64,000 nt of DNA from Macrolepiota albuminosa (Eukaryota; Basidiomycota; Agaricomycetes; Agaricales; Agaricaceae), in the NCBI GenBank assembly GCA_027475525.1, contig JAMWFC010000003.1:1-64000 (forward strand). The letters are read 5' to 3'. The position numbers were made by a program, and so were the translations under genes. A model generated the notes under the pieces. It made no database searches. It saw nothing but the letters and a program-made list of their open reading frames with translations, and was not told where the DNA came from. The stretch's first letter is position 1. Each line of letters opens with the position of its first letter. Shown here piece by piece: positions 1 to 12,386 of the stretch.

Positions 1-1163
1 CCGTTAGCACTCTGCATGTTTAGTATAACGGTAGGGTCGTAAATAAGGCCTAGATCGTTAGCGACTTCTGCTGCCATCGAAATGATTTGAGAACCGCTAT
101 CCACGATTGCCTCTACCTCGTGCTTATTGTCTATGGTTAGCGCGATGGAGCGAATAGCGTGCGATTCTTGAGCGACGGTAAGGATTGCGGGGCCCTCTCC
201 ATGGTCCACTGACCTAAGGTAGGTCTCCACTGGGTCCACAGAGGTGGCGTTAGCGGTAGGGTCGGCAGGAGTGTCTTCAGTATCCAGCGAGTCTACGGTA
301 ACAGAAAAACTGGGTAGCGCGTCGTCGAGGTCCTCGACCTCGGCAACGGTTGTCGCCAAGGGTCGTCGAGGGGTAACTGCCGTCTTGACTTGGTTGCGGA
401 CATCGGGAGCAATGCTACAAAGCTCTTCAACTGATAAGGTGACATTGGTTTTCATGATGCGGCTAAAGACGTGATTTGATTTTTCTATGTCGAATATTGG
501 CGCGGTAGGTTGGTAGCCACCCTCAGGACGTTTCTCGGGAGCGGCAAAGTTTCATTGTGCAGGAGCGTGATAACGGTCGGGAATGCCCAAGTATGGATGG
601 AGAGGCGGCAAGGGCGGTTCAGGAGCGGTAGCGGATGACAATGGTTCTGGTGTGGTAGCAGGGGTAGTGGCAGGCGGTGCGGCAGGAGCAGGTGTTGGTA
701 ACTTGCTAGCGGGAGGGATTGGCTTATATCCTTTGAGAGGTTGTTTGGGCTGCTTAACTTCAACCCCATCAAAAACCTGGTTCTTTAGCGAATCCAGCTC
801 CTGTTGGAGCTTGGCGATACGTTCTTCTCACGAGAAAGTAGGGTGGTCGCCAACACTGTCGAAGTGTAAGACCTCATGAACCATTTGCTGTTGGGTCGCC
901 TGTTCAGGGTCGGGGTTGGCGTTGCCAGAAAGCGTGCCGGTAACAATTTGTCCTGGGTTGTGCCTATGCCATTCATCAACTCGTTCCTGGAAAGACTTCT
1001 TGTCTGGGTAGTTGGGAATGATGGCGCCAGTAGTGAGAACTATCTTGCCGTCGATAGCCCGTCGAATTTTCCCTTGCCGAATATAATTCTCTAAAGTTAC
1101 GCAGCGTCCTCTAGTCATAGTATGGCCAATTTCCCCACAGAAGTGGCAAGGGCCATTAGCGGG

Positions 1164-1316
1164 TACATTAGCGGGTCGGTTAGCGAGATTGGTGGTAATC
1201 ATTGTTTCGATACGAGTCATGGCAGAAGCGACGGCAGCGGTACATTAGCGGGTCGGTTAGCGAGATTGGTGGTAATCATGTTTCGATACGAGTCATGGCA
1301 GAAGCGACGGCAGCGG
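1164..1316. repeat. Tandem duplication, 77 + 76 bp
   Basis: The unit starting TACATTAGCGGGTCGG occurs at 1164-1240 and again at 1241-1316. The second copy lacks one T in a TT run. It falls inside the gag zinc-knuckle region and shifts the frame. It is one of eight such duplications in the window with nearly the same period. Confidence 0.9.
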
Positions 1317-1855
1317 TAACGGCAGCATTAAGGTCCTCCTTTTTAACGAAGTCGGCAAGGAGGCGGTATGGATGAATGATACCGTTAGTTCCTCGGTGGT
1401 GCACGTCCTAGCGTGTTGCAGCCCAACCCAGTGTCCGTTCCCTTAGAACCCATTTACTGCTTCAAGACGTCGGCAACGTTATAGGGCTCGTCTGGGTGAT
1501 GGGCCTGATGAACTATCTCTAGCGACGAGCAATACGAGTCCAAAGCGAAGTCGGGATGCCTTGTTGGAATAGGCGACGTTCCTCGTTAATATAGAGCTTG
1601 CCGTTCTGCAGAAGCCACCTAGCGATTTTCTGGAACTCGCGGTAATATGTAGAGAACGCGCCAAGCGAAGATGTGCCACTGTCGAAAGATTCCTGTACTA
1701 ATTTTTGCAACTCGTTTACCATGTATCGGGTAGCTTCTTCAGCGCCAGGGTACAGCTGGATTACTGCCGTCTTCCAGCCTTCATACGAAGCGCCTTGGGC
1801 TGGAACTGGCGGTGCGGCAGGAACAAAGGCGGCAAACTCGGTCAAACCTGTCCAC

Positions 1856-2009
1856 GTCTCTGCCGTGTCATACGATACGTATCTTGCCGCGTACTCCTTC
1901 ATCTGCGTGTGGTCGGTAATGTTACAATCTCTGTCTCTGCCGTGTCATACGATACGTATCTTGCCGCGTATTCCTTCATCTGCGTGTGGTCAGTAATGTT
2001 GCAATTTCT
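1856..2009. repeat. Tandem duplication, 77-bp period
   Basis: The unit starting GTCTCTGCCGTG lies at 1856-1932 and 1933-2009. The copies differ by a few transitions. It duplicates the gag segment that reads KEYAARYVSYDTAE and breaks the frame. Confidence 0.85.
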
Positions 2010-2090
2010 GATAAATATTCCAACTCCTGAAATACTGGAGAGCTCCCGTGGCTTGGACTCGTCCCATTCGGTGCCAAGAAGTGGTTGCAT

Positions 2091-3518
2091 GGCGGCATGC
2101 GCTGGACTTGTTGTTCCATAGCGACTGTGTTGGCGAGATTCGGTTAGCGGTAGTGGGGAAGGAGTTCTAGAAATTGGCGACGGATAAGAGAGATGAGTTG
2201 TGAAAGAGGCGTTAGCGGAGTAATGGGGGTGATTGGTTGCGGTACGGTAAATGGCGACGCTAAGGGGTCGTCGGCGCTATAATCGAGGGAATGCGGGAAG
2301 AGATCAGGAAATGCGTCTACAGTGGCGTTCTGTAGTTCCTGTGCAAGAGAGAGACCCGGTAAGGCACCAGGTGGTTGTGGAGTTGATGGATGGGAAGGAG
2401 CTATGCCTTCTGCCGACTGGTCTAGCAGGCGGCGCCTACGCTGGAGACGGGTTTCTGGCAGAATTCTGCCCTAGAGATCCCTCGCGGTGGGCTCCAATTT
2501 GATGACGCCCAAAGTTTGGTCAGTAACAAATGTAACAATAGTGTTACCGTACCAAGAGTTTGCGTTGGGCACGCTATAAGTGATGAGAGGAGTCCCGGGC
2601 AGGTTCCAGAGAACGCGTCTGTAAAAATAGGGTAAAGTCGGTAACGAGGTCGGCAAGTGTAAAGCGCTATGGTAAAGCGCCTTCCAGAGAACGCGTCTGT
2701 AAAAATAGGGTAAAGTCGGTAACGAGGTCGCAAGTGTAAAGCGCTATGGTAAGCGCCTATGGAAAAAGCGGTAAGTGAACACGGCAACAGTAAGCGGCAA
2801 GAGCACGATAAGCTTAGCGAAGTCTAAGCATCGATAATGCCTGCCGTAGTTGCAAGGCGCGAGTATGTTGAGTATTGGCAAGCGTCTGCAACTGCCGATG
2901 AGTTTGACGTTGCCGACTGTAGCGTAAATGAGCTCTGGAGCGTAAGGGAAACTGAAGAAAGGGGAGTAGTGAACTCTGGTCTATTGTTCGATTGGTGTAT
3001 GTACAAGTCGGTAAGTACTTTTATATTACAATGAGTTCACCGTCGCCAGTGGCTAATGACGCCAGAGTGCGGTAAACTGGAAAAATTTCATAGGGGTAGC
3101 TCCAACGGTTTCAGATCCCTACCATCTTTTCAAGACCCTTGGCGCCACCAGGTGGCAGATCGCGGTGCTAAACCATCAATTCATCACCCTTCTGTCTGTT
3201 CAAAGTGCTTACCGATGTCAGGCGCCGAATCGAGACGCTAAGCGGTGTCAGACGCCAAGGTCAAACGCCAAGCTGTCCATCAGTTTTTGATAGATCCTCA
3301 GGCTTCTCGCTAAGCGCTGTCGTCAGTGACTGATGCCATCTGTCAGTTGTCATTCTGTCTGCCGTCGGCGCTATCATTGATCGGATCTGCTTCTTGCCAT
3401 GCGCGGCCGTCAAATATTGCCAAAAATGGTTAGTTAGTGCGCGCTAAGGTATCCCGGGTCGGTGCCGTGTTGCCGTCGCCTGCCGTTGATGCGCTGATCC
3501 TGTATGGGGTCCTATCAC
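2091..3518. other. Leader or LTR-like stretch, not resolved
   Basis: No convincing gene. This stretch is upstream of the minus-strand gag and should hold the leader and 5' LTR of that element, but I could not fix LTR ends or a target duplication. Short motifs around GGTAAAGCGC and GACGCCAAG recur. Open frames here have no recognisable domains. Confidence 0.4.
2604..2757. repeat. Tandem duplication, 78 + 76 bp
   Basis: The unit starting TTCCAGAGAACGCG occurs at 2604-2681 and 2682-2757. The second copy has lost one G of a GG and one A of an AAA run, so it differs only at homopolymers. Confidence 0.9.
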
Positions 3519-3539
3519 CGACTCAGCGGAACCTGACAT
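3519..3539 (+). repeat. Truncated 5' LTR end
   Basis: The sequence CCGACTCAGCGGAACCTGACA at the left of the element is identical to the last 21 bases of the 3' LTR at 14107-14127. Bases further left do not match the LTR, so only the end of the 5' LTR is present. Confidence 0.75.
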
Positions 3540-3818
3540 AATATCAAGACTCCCTCACACCGTTCTTGATGGCTACGTATACTCATACCTACTACCCCAC
3601 GGGCTATCAGACCAACCCTTACGGACGTCCGGTCCCCGATCATTACTCTACACAGACCCCCCACCCTGCCTACCCACCTCTCCTGTACGAACCCCAATAC
3701 CTCCACCGCCACTGGGCCCCTGACCCCTCTCTCTATGATCTGGGCCCCTCCGCCCAACCTAGCCATGGCGCGACCCGTGGAGGTCCCCTCATACCGGAGC
3801 ATCTCCGGGGGCCTACCA

Positions 3819-3972
3819 GAGACACCACCAGTCCCCAGTGGACCTCGCCCGGTACCCCCCAGCGAGGGCCCCTTTGCACCCACCCCCTACTACGGGAGAC
3901 ACCACCAGTCCCCAGTGGACCTCGCCCGGTACCCCCCAGCGAGGGCCCCTTTGCACCCACCCCCTACTACGG
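3819..3972. repeat. Tandem duplication, 77 bp
   Basis: The unit starting GAGACACCACCAGTCC occurs at 3819-3895 and 3896-3972, apparently identical. It inserts a frame-shifting repeat in the proline-rich N-terminal part of gag. Confidence 0.9.
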
Positions 3973-5700
3973 TTACCAGCGTCCTGCCCTCCAACCCTGG
4001 GGACCTCTCAACTACGACTATCCCTCTCGACACTACCCAACCGCTGCCCCACCCGCTTGGACTCCCCCCTCGCCAATGGGACGATGACGTCTTGAGGACT
4101 ATGAATAGCAACGGGACAAAGTGCTCCGCTTGCTCAGAATCTTGCCAGAGGACTTCGCTCAACGGACAAGGGCGCTGCTCACAGAATTCGGGCATGACGA
4201 CTTCGAAGGCACTCCGGAGGAATGGGCTCATTGCTTAGTCGAATTCGGGGATCGCCTCACGCAAGGAGAACTCCCAGAGCAAACTATGGTAAAGTATAGG
4301 CGCAATACGATCCTCCAAGAAGAATTGCAGCAGCTGCTCGACAAAGTCCACGTGTTCCCCTCCCCTCGACTCCTCAACGACCCCGCGGACCCAGGTCGCT
4401 TGATTCATGTTTGACGGAAACCCCCGGAGCCGGCCCCGGCAGCCCCAACAGCCCCCGCAGACCCCACTCCGGAACAACGACAACGGGAAGAGCGACAAAA
4501 CGCCTCAGCCATATTGCAGTCCCTCAACCCGACTGGAGGCCTCTTCGATCAACCCGCTGCCTGCACGGTAGGCTTGTCAACTCGCCATAGGGCTAACTCC
4601 GTTCCTAGCATCTTCAAGACCTGGGGACAGCCCCAGAGACCTCTGGAACCGCTCCTGCGGATGGACAACGCCCGACCCCAGCCCCGGCGAACCCCAGCAG
4701 ACTCTGCATGGACACCCCTAGCATGGACGACACGCTGTGCTACATCGACGAGCTCACACGTGGCAACAACGAACCACGTCCCGTGCCTGCGCCCATCCTG
4801 GTACCGCCCCCTACGTCAGCCCCGGCCCCTCCGGAACGCAACTTCCGCCGCGACCCCCCGCCCCACTTCAATCTGCGGAACCCCCCACGGCCTCCGATGC
4901 AAGCGCGACCTTCCCGGGTTGAACGTCCCCCACGCAACCCGGCACCCGACTCGGCACCCGGCCCCCCTCAGATCGACCTGACACCACCGAACCCTCCCTG
5001 ACCGCCTCCACCACCTCTGGCCGAACCTCGAGGACGACCCCCAGGCCCCCTGCCTCTGCCAGTCCCTGCGTGGAGACCCGGGCCTCCCCCTGGCAGGAAC
5101 GAACCCCCCTGGGACAACGGACCTCCCGGGCGGGGACCTCCAGGTGGGTGGGGTCCCACCCTTGGTGCTTTTCCTCCACAAGGAGGGGGGGGAAATCATT
5201 ACTACTACTACTACAATGCCGGCCCTCCCCCCCGCAACACTGCCGGACTGGACGACACTTGCGATGCCCTTGCCTGCGAAGGATGCCTGGACATTCAGAA
5301 ACCCAATGCATTCACGGGCTGGGACCCCCAAAAATGGCATACATTCCTCACTCAGTGTCTCAATACGTTTCAGGTGAAACCACTCACGTTTCAGGTTGAC
5401 AGCTCCCGAGTGGCCTTTGCTGCCTCGTACCTCCAGGGGATCGCCTTCGACCACTACACAGCCCTCATCCAGTTTGACCCCAACAACCCGGCACTCGCCT
5501 GCTGGCAAGCCTTCGTCGACAAGTTCTCTGGGAAGTTCGGGATCTACGACACCGTGGCCGAGGCCGAGGACAACCTCTTCAACCTCTGGATGCACTCGGA
5601 AGAACGTTTCACTACCTTCATCGTACGTTTTGAGAAGGAAGCTTACAAGACAGGTTGGAACTACAGCGCCCTCCGGTACGCCCTCCGCTGCGTCTTGCCG

Positions 5701-5853
5701 CAACGTATCAAGGACGTTCTCCGACTCGCCCCGAAACAACCCTCCTACGACGGATACAAGGCCCTCGTCATGCAGATGCAACGTATCAAGGACGTTCTCC
5801 GACTCGCCCCAAACAACCTCCTACGACGATACAAGGCCCTCGTCATGCAGATT
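5701..5853. repeat. Tandem duplication, 78 + 75 bp
   Basis: The unit starting CAACGTATCAAGGACG occurs at 5701 and 5779. The second copy lacks three single bases, mostly from short homopolymer runs. It duplicates the gag segment RIKDVLRLAP..YKALVMQ. Confidence 0.9.
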
Positions 5854-6363
5854 GACCAACGCTACTAGGAAGACCGCAGCGAGTACTCAAACTCCCGACC
5901 CCCCTGGAACCCTAGGGGAGGACCCCCTTGGCCCTCCGGCAAAACCCCCAACCCCCAAAGTCGGAACCCCGGTCCCCCGGTGAGTCGTGGCCCGCCCAAT
6001 GCTAACCCCGGCAGCGGCATCCGCCCCCAGGCCCAACTCAACGCTGCCGTGGCTGCCCATGACCCAGGCAACGCGCCAAGCTCTGAGGAGCCCCCGGAAG
6101 ATCCTGAAGACTTCAACTTCAACGACGAACGGGACAAGGAGGCCCTCTGGGCCAACCAGCTTCAAAAGAAGGGGCGACCCTGGGTTGAGGTCCCGACGGA
6201 TGTGCAGGAACGACGGAGAAGAGAGGGTGTCTGCATACTCTGCGGTGAGAAAAACCACTTCATCTCCAAGTGCCCCCAACGACAGGTCATGGGACGTGCC
6301 ACCTGGACCTTCGAAGAGGAGGACGCCACTTACAAGTATTCGGAAAACGACCTGGCGATTTAG

Positions 6364-9300
6364 ACCCAGAAGACGCCCTAAATCGCGGAATCGACCCCGA
6401 CGTCTTCTCCGCCCTGGTCTCACATCTTTGCTCCACAACACTCGTACAGAACACCCTCACGGCTTACCTACCCTCCCACTCCTCGCACTCTCTCCTCTTC
6501 AAAACCTGCCTCACCCCCTCCGGAACCCCCCTCAACACCCTCGTTGACAGTGACGCCACCGACAACTTCATCAATGAAGCATGGTCCACCTTCGCCCCGG
6601 AACCCGCTCAGCGACTCCCGGTCCCAGTACGACTCTGCCTCTTCGACGGAGACGCCTCCATGGCAGGGGACATCACTCACTTTGTGTGTATGCCCGTTAC
6701 TTTTGCCAACGGACAGACTCACACCCTCCGGATGTTGATAACCAAACTCCACCCTTCCGCACCCGTATGCCCGTTACTTTCGCCAACGGACAGACTCACA
6801 CCCTCCGGATGTTGATAACCAAACTCCACCCTTCCGCACCCCTGGTCCTAGGGCTCCCGTGGCTCCGAGACACCAATCCCCGCATCGATTGGCGACATCT
6901 TACCCTTCGCCTGACCCGGGACCCAACGCCCGATGACCAGCAACTCCCCTTCGACATCCCCCACTCTCCCGATCTTACCCCGAAGGACGGACCCCCGCCA
7001 CCCCCCGGACTCCAGTCCCGCTCGTCCCAATCCTTCATCATCAATGCCAGGCTGGACGGCACCCTGGAACCGATATCGGCCCTCATCGACAGCGGAGCCA
7101 CCGGAGTTTTCATCAGCGACACCCTCGACCTCCCCCACGACTCCCTCGACCAACCTCTCCGCCTGCAACGCCTCGACGGCACCCCCTCCTCCTCCAGCCC
7201 CATCCAGAGGTCTCACTCGGGACACGTGACCCTGGACAACGACTACAAGTTCACCTTCGACTTCCTGGTCATGCGACTTCACAAATCGACCCCGATGGTG
7301 CTGGGACTACCCTGGCTGCACGACACGAACCCTGACATCGATTGGAGGACGCTCACCATGACCTTTCCGGGACCCGAAGACCACCTCTCGACCGCCGTGC
7401 ACATCTGGGCCCTAGGAAACGACCCAATGCCCGACACCCCTGGGACGACTGCCGTGCCCCCCACGCATGCACCACCCACGCCCGTCCGAGACCGCAAGGC
7501 CCCCGATCGACCCCCAAACATTCCTTGGAACAAGTACAAAGGGCCGGACTACCCCTGCCGGTCTCAGACACGTGTCACACCCGCTCTGGCCAATGCTTCC
7601 GCGACCCTGATCGATCTGAGCGCACTCGACATTAGGATCATTGGGGCCGCCCCCTTCACCCGCCTCATGAGGGATGGAACTCCCACGTTTCAGCTACACA
7701 CCTCGTCCTCTCTCCCGGAAGAACACCTACGAGGGGACGCTATTCCCCCGAAAAAGAAAACCAAGGAGCAAATCCTCCAAAAAGTAGTTCCCCTGGAGTA
7801 TCATGAGTTCGCTGACGTATTCTCCGAAGAAGACGCCAAGGAGATCCCCCCTCACCGCCCCTATGATCACACCATCGACCTCGAGGAAGGAGCCACCTCC
7901 CCTTTCGGCAAGGTATACAACATGTTGGAGGTCGAACTCCGGGCCCTCAAGGACTACCTCGACGAAATGCTTGGTAAGGGATTCATCCGACCCTCTGCCT
8001 CCACCGCCGGAGCCCCGGTTCTATTCGCCAAGAAGAAGGACAGCTCGCTCCAACTCTGCGTCGACTATCGAGGACTCAATAAAATCACCAAGAAGAACCG
8101 CTACCTGCTCTCGCTCATCGGCGATCTGGTCAATCGACTCCGCAGTGCCAAGGTTTACACAAAGATTGACCTCCACTCCGGTTACAACAACGTCCGCATC
8201 GCCCCAGGACACGAGTGGAAAACCGCGTTCCGCACGCGGTATGGTCTGTTTGAGTACCTTGTGATGTCTTTTGGAATGACTAACTCCCCTGCCACGTTCC
8301 AATACTTCATGAATGACATCTTTCACGATATAAGCGACGTCTTCATGATTGTCTACCTGGATGACATCCTCATCTATTCTAACTCGCAGGAGGACCACCA
8401 GAAACATGTCCGGCAAGTCCTCGAACGCCTCTGGGAGCACAACCTCCACGCCAAGCCCAAGAAGTGTTCATTCCACATGGAAGAGGTTGAGTATCTCGGC
8501 GTCATAGTATTCCCGAACAGCGTTCGCATGGACCCCCACAAGGTCGAGGCCATCGTCAACTGGCTGCAGCCCTGGAACGTCAAGGAAGTACAATCCTTCT
8601 TGGGTTTTGCTAATTTCTACCGGAGGTTCATAAACAACTACTCTGGCATCACGAAACTCCTCAACCAGCTCACACGCAAGGACGTTGCCTGGAACTGGGA
8701 CAGTAAGTGCCAGAGCATCTTTAACCTGCTCAAGGAGGCTTTCACAGTTGCCCCCGTCCTCCGGCACTACGACCCGGCCCTCCCGATTATCCTAGAATGC
8801 GACGCCTCTGACTACACCATCGCTGGGATTCTCTCGCAGATGGGATCTGACGGTGGGGAGCCCCGGCCAGTCACCTTCTACACCCGGTCCATGATCGACG
8901 CCGAGCTCAACTACGACATCTACGACAAAGAGCTCCTCGGCATCGTCGAAGCCTTCAAGCAATGGCGGGCCTACTTCGAGGGAGCCCGGCACTGGATTCA
9001 GGTCTACTCAGACCACAACAACCTGCAGTACTTCACCACGACCAAGCAACTTAGTCGACGGCAGGCCCAATGGTCCGAGATTCTCTCGGAATACGACTTC
9101 ACGATCCAGTACTGCCCGGGACGACTGGGAGCTAAACCCGATGCCCTCACCCGACGACCAGACGTCTACCCCAAGAAGTCGTTTGAGGCGGAACGCAATG
9201 CGTTCAATCATTGCATGGTGATCCCTCCCGAACATCTGAATGCCGTACTGATCTTAAATGACAAAGGGACCCTGAGCCAGATCCGCCGTGCCCCCTGAGA

Positions 9301-10738
9301 CAAGTACTTCACCGACCACAACCCCAGCAACCCCTCCGACAGAATCGACCAGGACCCCGCCTTCTCCTTGTCCTCTGACGAAAAACTTCTCCTCCAGGAT
9401 GGCCGCATCTACGTCCTGGATCACGCCCAACTCTGCTACGACGTCCTCCGTCAACACCATGACCACAAGCTCCGGGGACACCCTGGAATACATAAGACCC
9501 TCCAGCTTATCTCCTGGACTTACTTTTGGCCAGGGTTGAAGAAGGATGTGACCTGCTACATTCAATCATGCGAATCCTGCCTCCGGGCCAAGGTCCCCCG
9601 ACACCAACCATATGGACTCCTGAAACCCCTGCTGGTCGGACGACGCCCCTGGTCCTCCATATCCCTGGACCACATCGTCGAACTCCCGGAATCTGAAGGG
9701 TTCGATGCCATTCTCATCGTTGTGTGTAGACTAACCAAACAGGGCATCTTCCTACCCTGCCACACTACAGACACCGCCGCGGACTTTGCTCAACTGTTCC
9801 TCGAGCACGTCTTTGCCAAGCACGGTCTCCCAGACGACATCGTCTCTGACCGCAGCCCGCTTTTCGTGTCCAAGTTCTGGACTTCCCTGTGTAAGGCCCT
9901 TGAAGTAAAGACTAACCTCTCTACTGCCTACCACCCCAAAACCGATGGCCAAACCAAAAGGGTCAATCAGTCTCTCGAGCAGTACCTCCAGCTGTACGTC
10001 AACTACTTGCAGGACGACTGGCACGCCGAGCTCCCCCTGGCTGAGTTCACCTACAACAACACGCCGCACTCTGCCACTGGGGTATCACCCTTCTTTGCCA
10101 ACAAGGGATACCACCCATGACTGACGCTCTCGCTCCGGGACATCCCGTCGCACGCTGCCCACGAGGTCGCCCAGGACCTCCAATCCCTTCACAAGTTCCT
10201 CTGGAAAGAGATCGACACCGCGAACCAGGCCTATGCGAAACACGCCAACCGGAAACGGGAGGACACCCCCGACTGGACCCCCGGGACAAAGGTATGGTTA
10301 GATCGACGCCACCTCCGCACCCGTCGGCCCTCCCCAAAACTCGATCACAAGCGCCTCGGCCCGTTCAAAATTCTGAAGAAGGTCTCATCCCACGCCTACA
10401 AGATCGAGCTCTCCCCGGGACTTAAAGGTCTGCACCTGGTATTCCACGTCCGCCTCCTGGAACGACGCCCCCCAGATCCCTTCTCTGAACGACGCCCCAA
10501 ACCCCCTCCCCCGGTCGAGGTCGAGGACAAGTACCACTACAAGGTTGAAGACATCCTCGACTCCCGGAATATTTGTGGACGACCCCACTTCCTTGTACAA
10601 TGGAAGGGATATGGCCCAGAAGACGACACTTGGGAACCGCGCCGAAACCTTGAAGGTGCCCTCGACAAACTCCGGGACTTCCAACAACAGCACCCGGGAA
10701 ATGACCTCCCCGGGTGCAGGACTCACAGACGGCAGTAG
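6364..10738 (+). pseudogene. pol of the second gypsy element (two proteases, RT, RNase H, integrase, chromodomain)
   Basis: A first retropepsin reads LVDSDATDNF near 6540-6575; the expected Gly of DSGA is Asp, a single G-to-A change. A second, LIDSGATGVF, lies near 7080-7115. Both end in a VLGLPWL-D-NP-IDW block. Reverse transcriptase follows with YLDD near 8353, then RNase H with ECDAS, DKELL and PDALTRR. After an in-frame TGA (9296-9298) come the integrase zinc domain (HPGIHKT..CESC), a D..D catalytic core with HPKTDGQ, a second TGA (10118-10120), and a C-terminal chromodomain ([20 protein letters not shown]). Both stops are explained by CGA to TGA. The 77-bp duplication at 6688-6841 is what separates the first protease from the rest; without one unit the two proteases share one frame. 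Confidence 0.85.
6688..6841. repeat. Tandem duplication, 77 bp
   Basis: The unit starting GTATGCCCGTTACTTT occurs at 6688-6764 and 6765-6841 with a single T/C difference. It lies at the end of the first protease and causes the frame change there. Confidence 0.9.
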
Positions 10739-11003
10739 TGGGTGTAACCCCGGCCTCTGGGCTCAGTAGGGATTCAACTCCCATGTATACTTTCTGCTTT
10801 CCCTTTCTAGATCTTACTCTCTTTTAGTACCTTTTCATAGTAGTGTCCTGGAGTCTGGGCAAGGTCTCTTTCCAGCTTTCTTGCCGCATTACCACTCTTT
10901 TTACTTACTCGGGCAGACCAAGTATATACATTTTCTATAACTACAGATACTACAAGGACAGGAACTATGAAACCGACAATGCCAAAAAAGAAAACAGGGG
11001 CCC
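10739..11003. other. Spacer between pol and the antisense gene
   Basis: This is non-coding: T/C-rich sequence follows the pol stop on the plus strand, and on the minus strand it is downstream of the antisense gene's last codon. It would hold the 3' end of the antisense transcript. No terminator or LTR seen. Confidence 0.4.
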
Positions 11004-11332
11004 TTAGAGCTGGGGCCCCGAACCGCCCTCACCATCCCCTCCCCTCGGCCAGCCCCGGAAATCCTCTCCCACCCCCTCTGGACCGTGCTCCCACCACACC
11101 TCCTCGGCTAACTGATCCCAGGACGGGAGCTGCTCACCCTCGTCCAAAACGCGCTTGAACCACGACCCCGGGGCTGGGACGTTCCTCCGGCGGTGCGCAC
11201 CCACCAACCTCCCCAGCAAATCCAGACCCCGCTCCACCCTGGGGTTCTCTGCCTCCGACCATAGCTCCTCTTGGAGAGACGCAAATGCTGCAGCGGCCCC
11301 GTCCAGGAGCAGGCGGTGCTCCTGAGCCCAGC

Positions 11333-11376
11333 CTGGAAACATTAGTACGACCCAACCACAAAAAGAGAACACTCAC
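11333..11376 (-). other. Intron of the antisense gene, 44 bp
   Basis: On the minus strand it starts GTGAGTGTTCTC, contains a perfect TACTAAT branch site and ends TTTCCAG. Removing it joins the coiled-coil exon to the last exon in frame. This is the strongest single sign that the antisense strand is a real gene. Confidence 0.8.
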
Positions 11377-11868
11377 TCAAGGAGGCCATGCACCCAATGA
11401 CCACGTCCCAATGCAAGGCCTCGACCAACTCCAGGCTCGAGGGACCTTGCTCCAGGAGCCCCACCCCCTGCTCTAGCCTGGCCCTCATGGCGTCCAGCTG
11501 AGCCTCAGCTCCCCTCAGGCCACCCTCGCCTCCTCCAGCTCCCGGAGGGCCGTCTCGCGGTCCTCCTCCAGCCCCCTCCGGAGTGCCGCCTCTTCTCTTG
11601 CCCCCTCCTCCCGCTCCTCCCGCTCCCGGTCGGCCTGCTCAAGGCGCTCCTGCAGAGCCCTCACCTCAACATCCAGCGGTCGCCCGGATAGTGGAGAGAA
11701 CATCGCCGGGGAGAGGCACGCTGGGAAAGCCGGGGGTGGGGTCTCCATGGGCAGACGTGCCCTCTTAGAGGGCCCCAGGAAGGGACTGGGCGACGCCCAC
11801 CGCTTCCCCTTGTCTGGTCACCCCTCAAGACCCCCCCGCCCCTGGGTGCCAGACCGAGTGACCTGGCG

Positions 11869-12386
11869 TGTCAGGGGACTCCTCATTCCTTTCTTCTTTC
11901 ACTCTTTATTTCTTCACTCTCCTTTCATTCACTTCCTTATTTCTTCTATCATTCTCTCATTTTGCTGTTACTACTTTTTCAACACTATCTGTTAGTACTA
12001 TTCTCAACCTTTGAGGTGCTCTGGTTCTTTAGCTATCACTCAGACAAGTGTGGGCCCTTCAGCACCGCTCCAGGCTGCTTAGATAAGCCGGAGTTTGCCT
12101 TTCTGACTTCTAAAGTCCGGAGTTTTCCTCCCTTGTTTGCATACTTGTTTGGTTAGTCAATTTTCGAGTTTTTAAGGTTTTGTTGTACTGTACAGTTGTT
12201 TCCCATGCTTCAGAGGCCCCAGAAGCATCCAACCTGGCATAGGGAATCCCCAGACTTGTTCTCTTTGGATCTCTCTCTGCCAGGTGAGTAGCTACCTTGA
12301 TATTGTCAGTATATATTCTAATACACTTTGGATCTCCCTCTGCCAGCTGTGTGACTGAGCCACAGCCTCTAGAGGTCGCCCTTACA
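11869..12386 (+). mobile_element. Solo LTR inserted in the antisense gene
   Basis: The 518-bp unit begins TGTCAGGGGACTCC and ends GGTCGCCCTTACA. It matches the better-delimited solo LTR at 18508-18942 over its whole length. The flanks are TGGCG and TGGCA, a 4-of-5 match, consistent with an aged 5-bp target duplication. It contains an internal partial repeat of TTTGGATCTC..CTCTGCCAG, which makes it longer than the other copy. Confidence 0.85.

Larger units (their letters stand above)
1..2090 (-). pseudogene. Ty3/gypsy gag and protease region, left part of a decayed element
   Basis: Reading the minus strand from about 2090 to 1 gives a retrotransposon gag followed by a protease. The capsid-like part lies at about 2090-1519. 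A zinc knuckle of the form CHFCGEIGH..C (CX2CX4HX6C) lies at about 1160-1110, followed by the Y-rQGKirR-G-ivL segment usual behind the knuckle in fungal gypsy gag proteins. A proline/alanine-rich linker leads to a retropepsin motif VDSGS at about 105-90. Reverse transcriptase and integrase must lie left of the window. Two in-frame stops near 828 and 552 are TGA where CGA or TGG is expected, and two 77-bp tandem duplications interrupt the frame. The family assignment is firm; activity is excluded by the stops as the sequence stands. Confidence 0.8.
3569..6363 (+). pseudogene. gag of the second gypsy element
   Basis: The start ATG at 3569 opens a Tyr/Pro-rich N-terminal part (ATYTHTYYPTGYQ). 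A proline-rich middle follows (about 4700-5200). A capsid-type domain reads at about 5374-5868, with the segment FDHYTALIQFDPNNPALACW and a FSGKFG motif. A zinc knuckle CILCGEKNHFISKC (CX2CX4HX4C) lies at about 6232-6273. The reading frame is broken by two tandem duplications (3819-3972, 5701-5853), a TGA at 4999 and a TAG at 5866 where the frame otherwise continues. Gag would package the element RNA into cytoplasmic particles. As it stands it is a pseudogene, though part of the damage may come from assembly. Confidence 0.75.

Noticed and set aside
4816..5781. A 321-codon open frame on the minus strand
   Set aside because: It lies opposite the proline-rich gag of the second gypsy element. GC-rich third positions keep the opposite strand open; the content is Gly/Arg-rich without domains.
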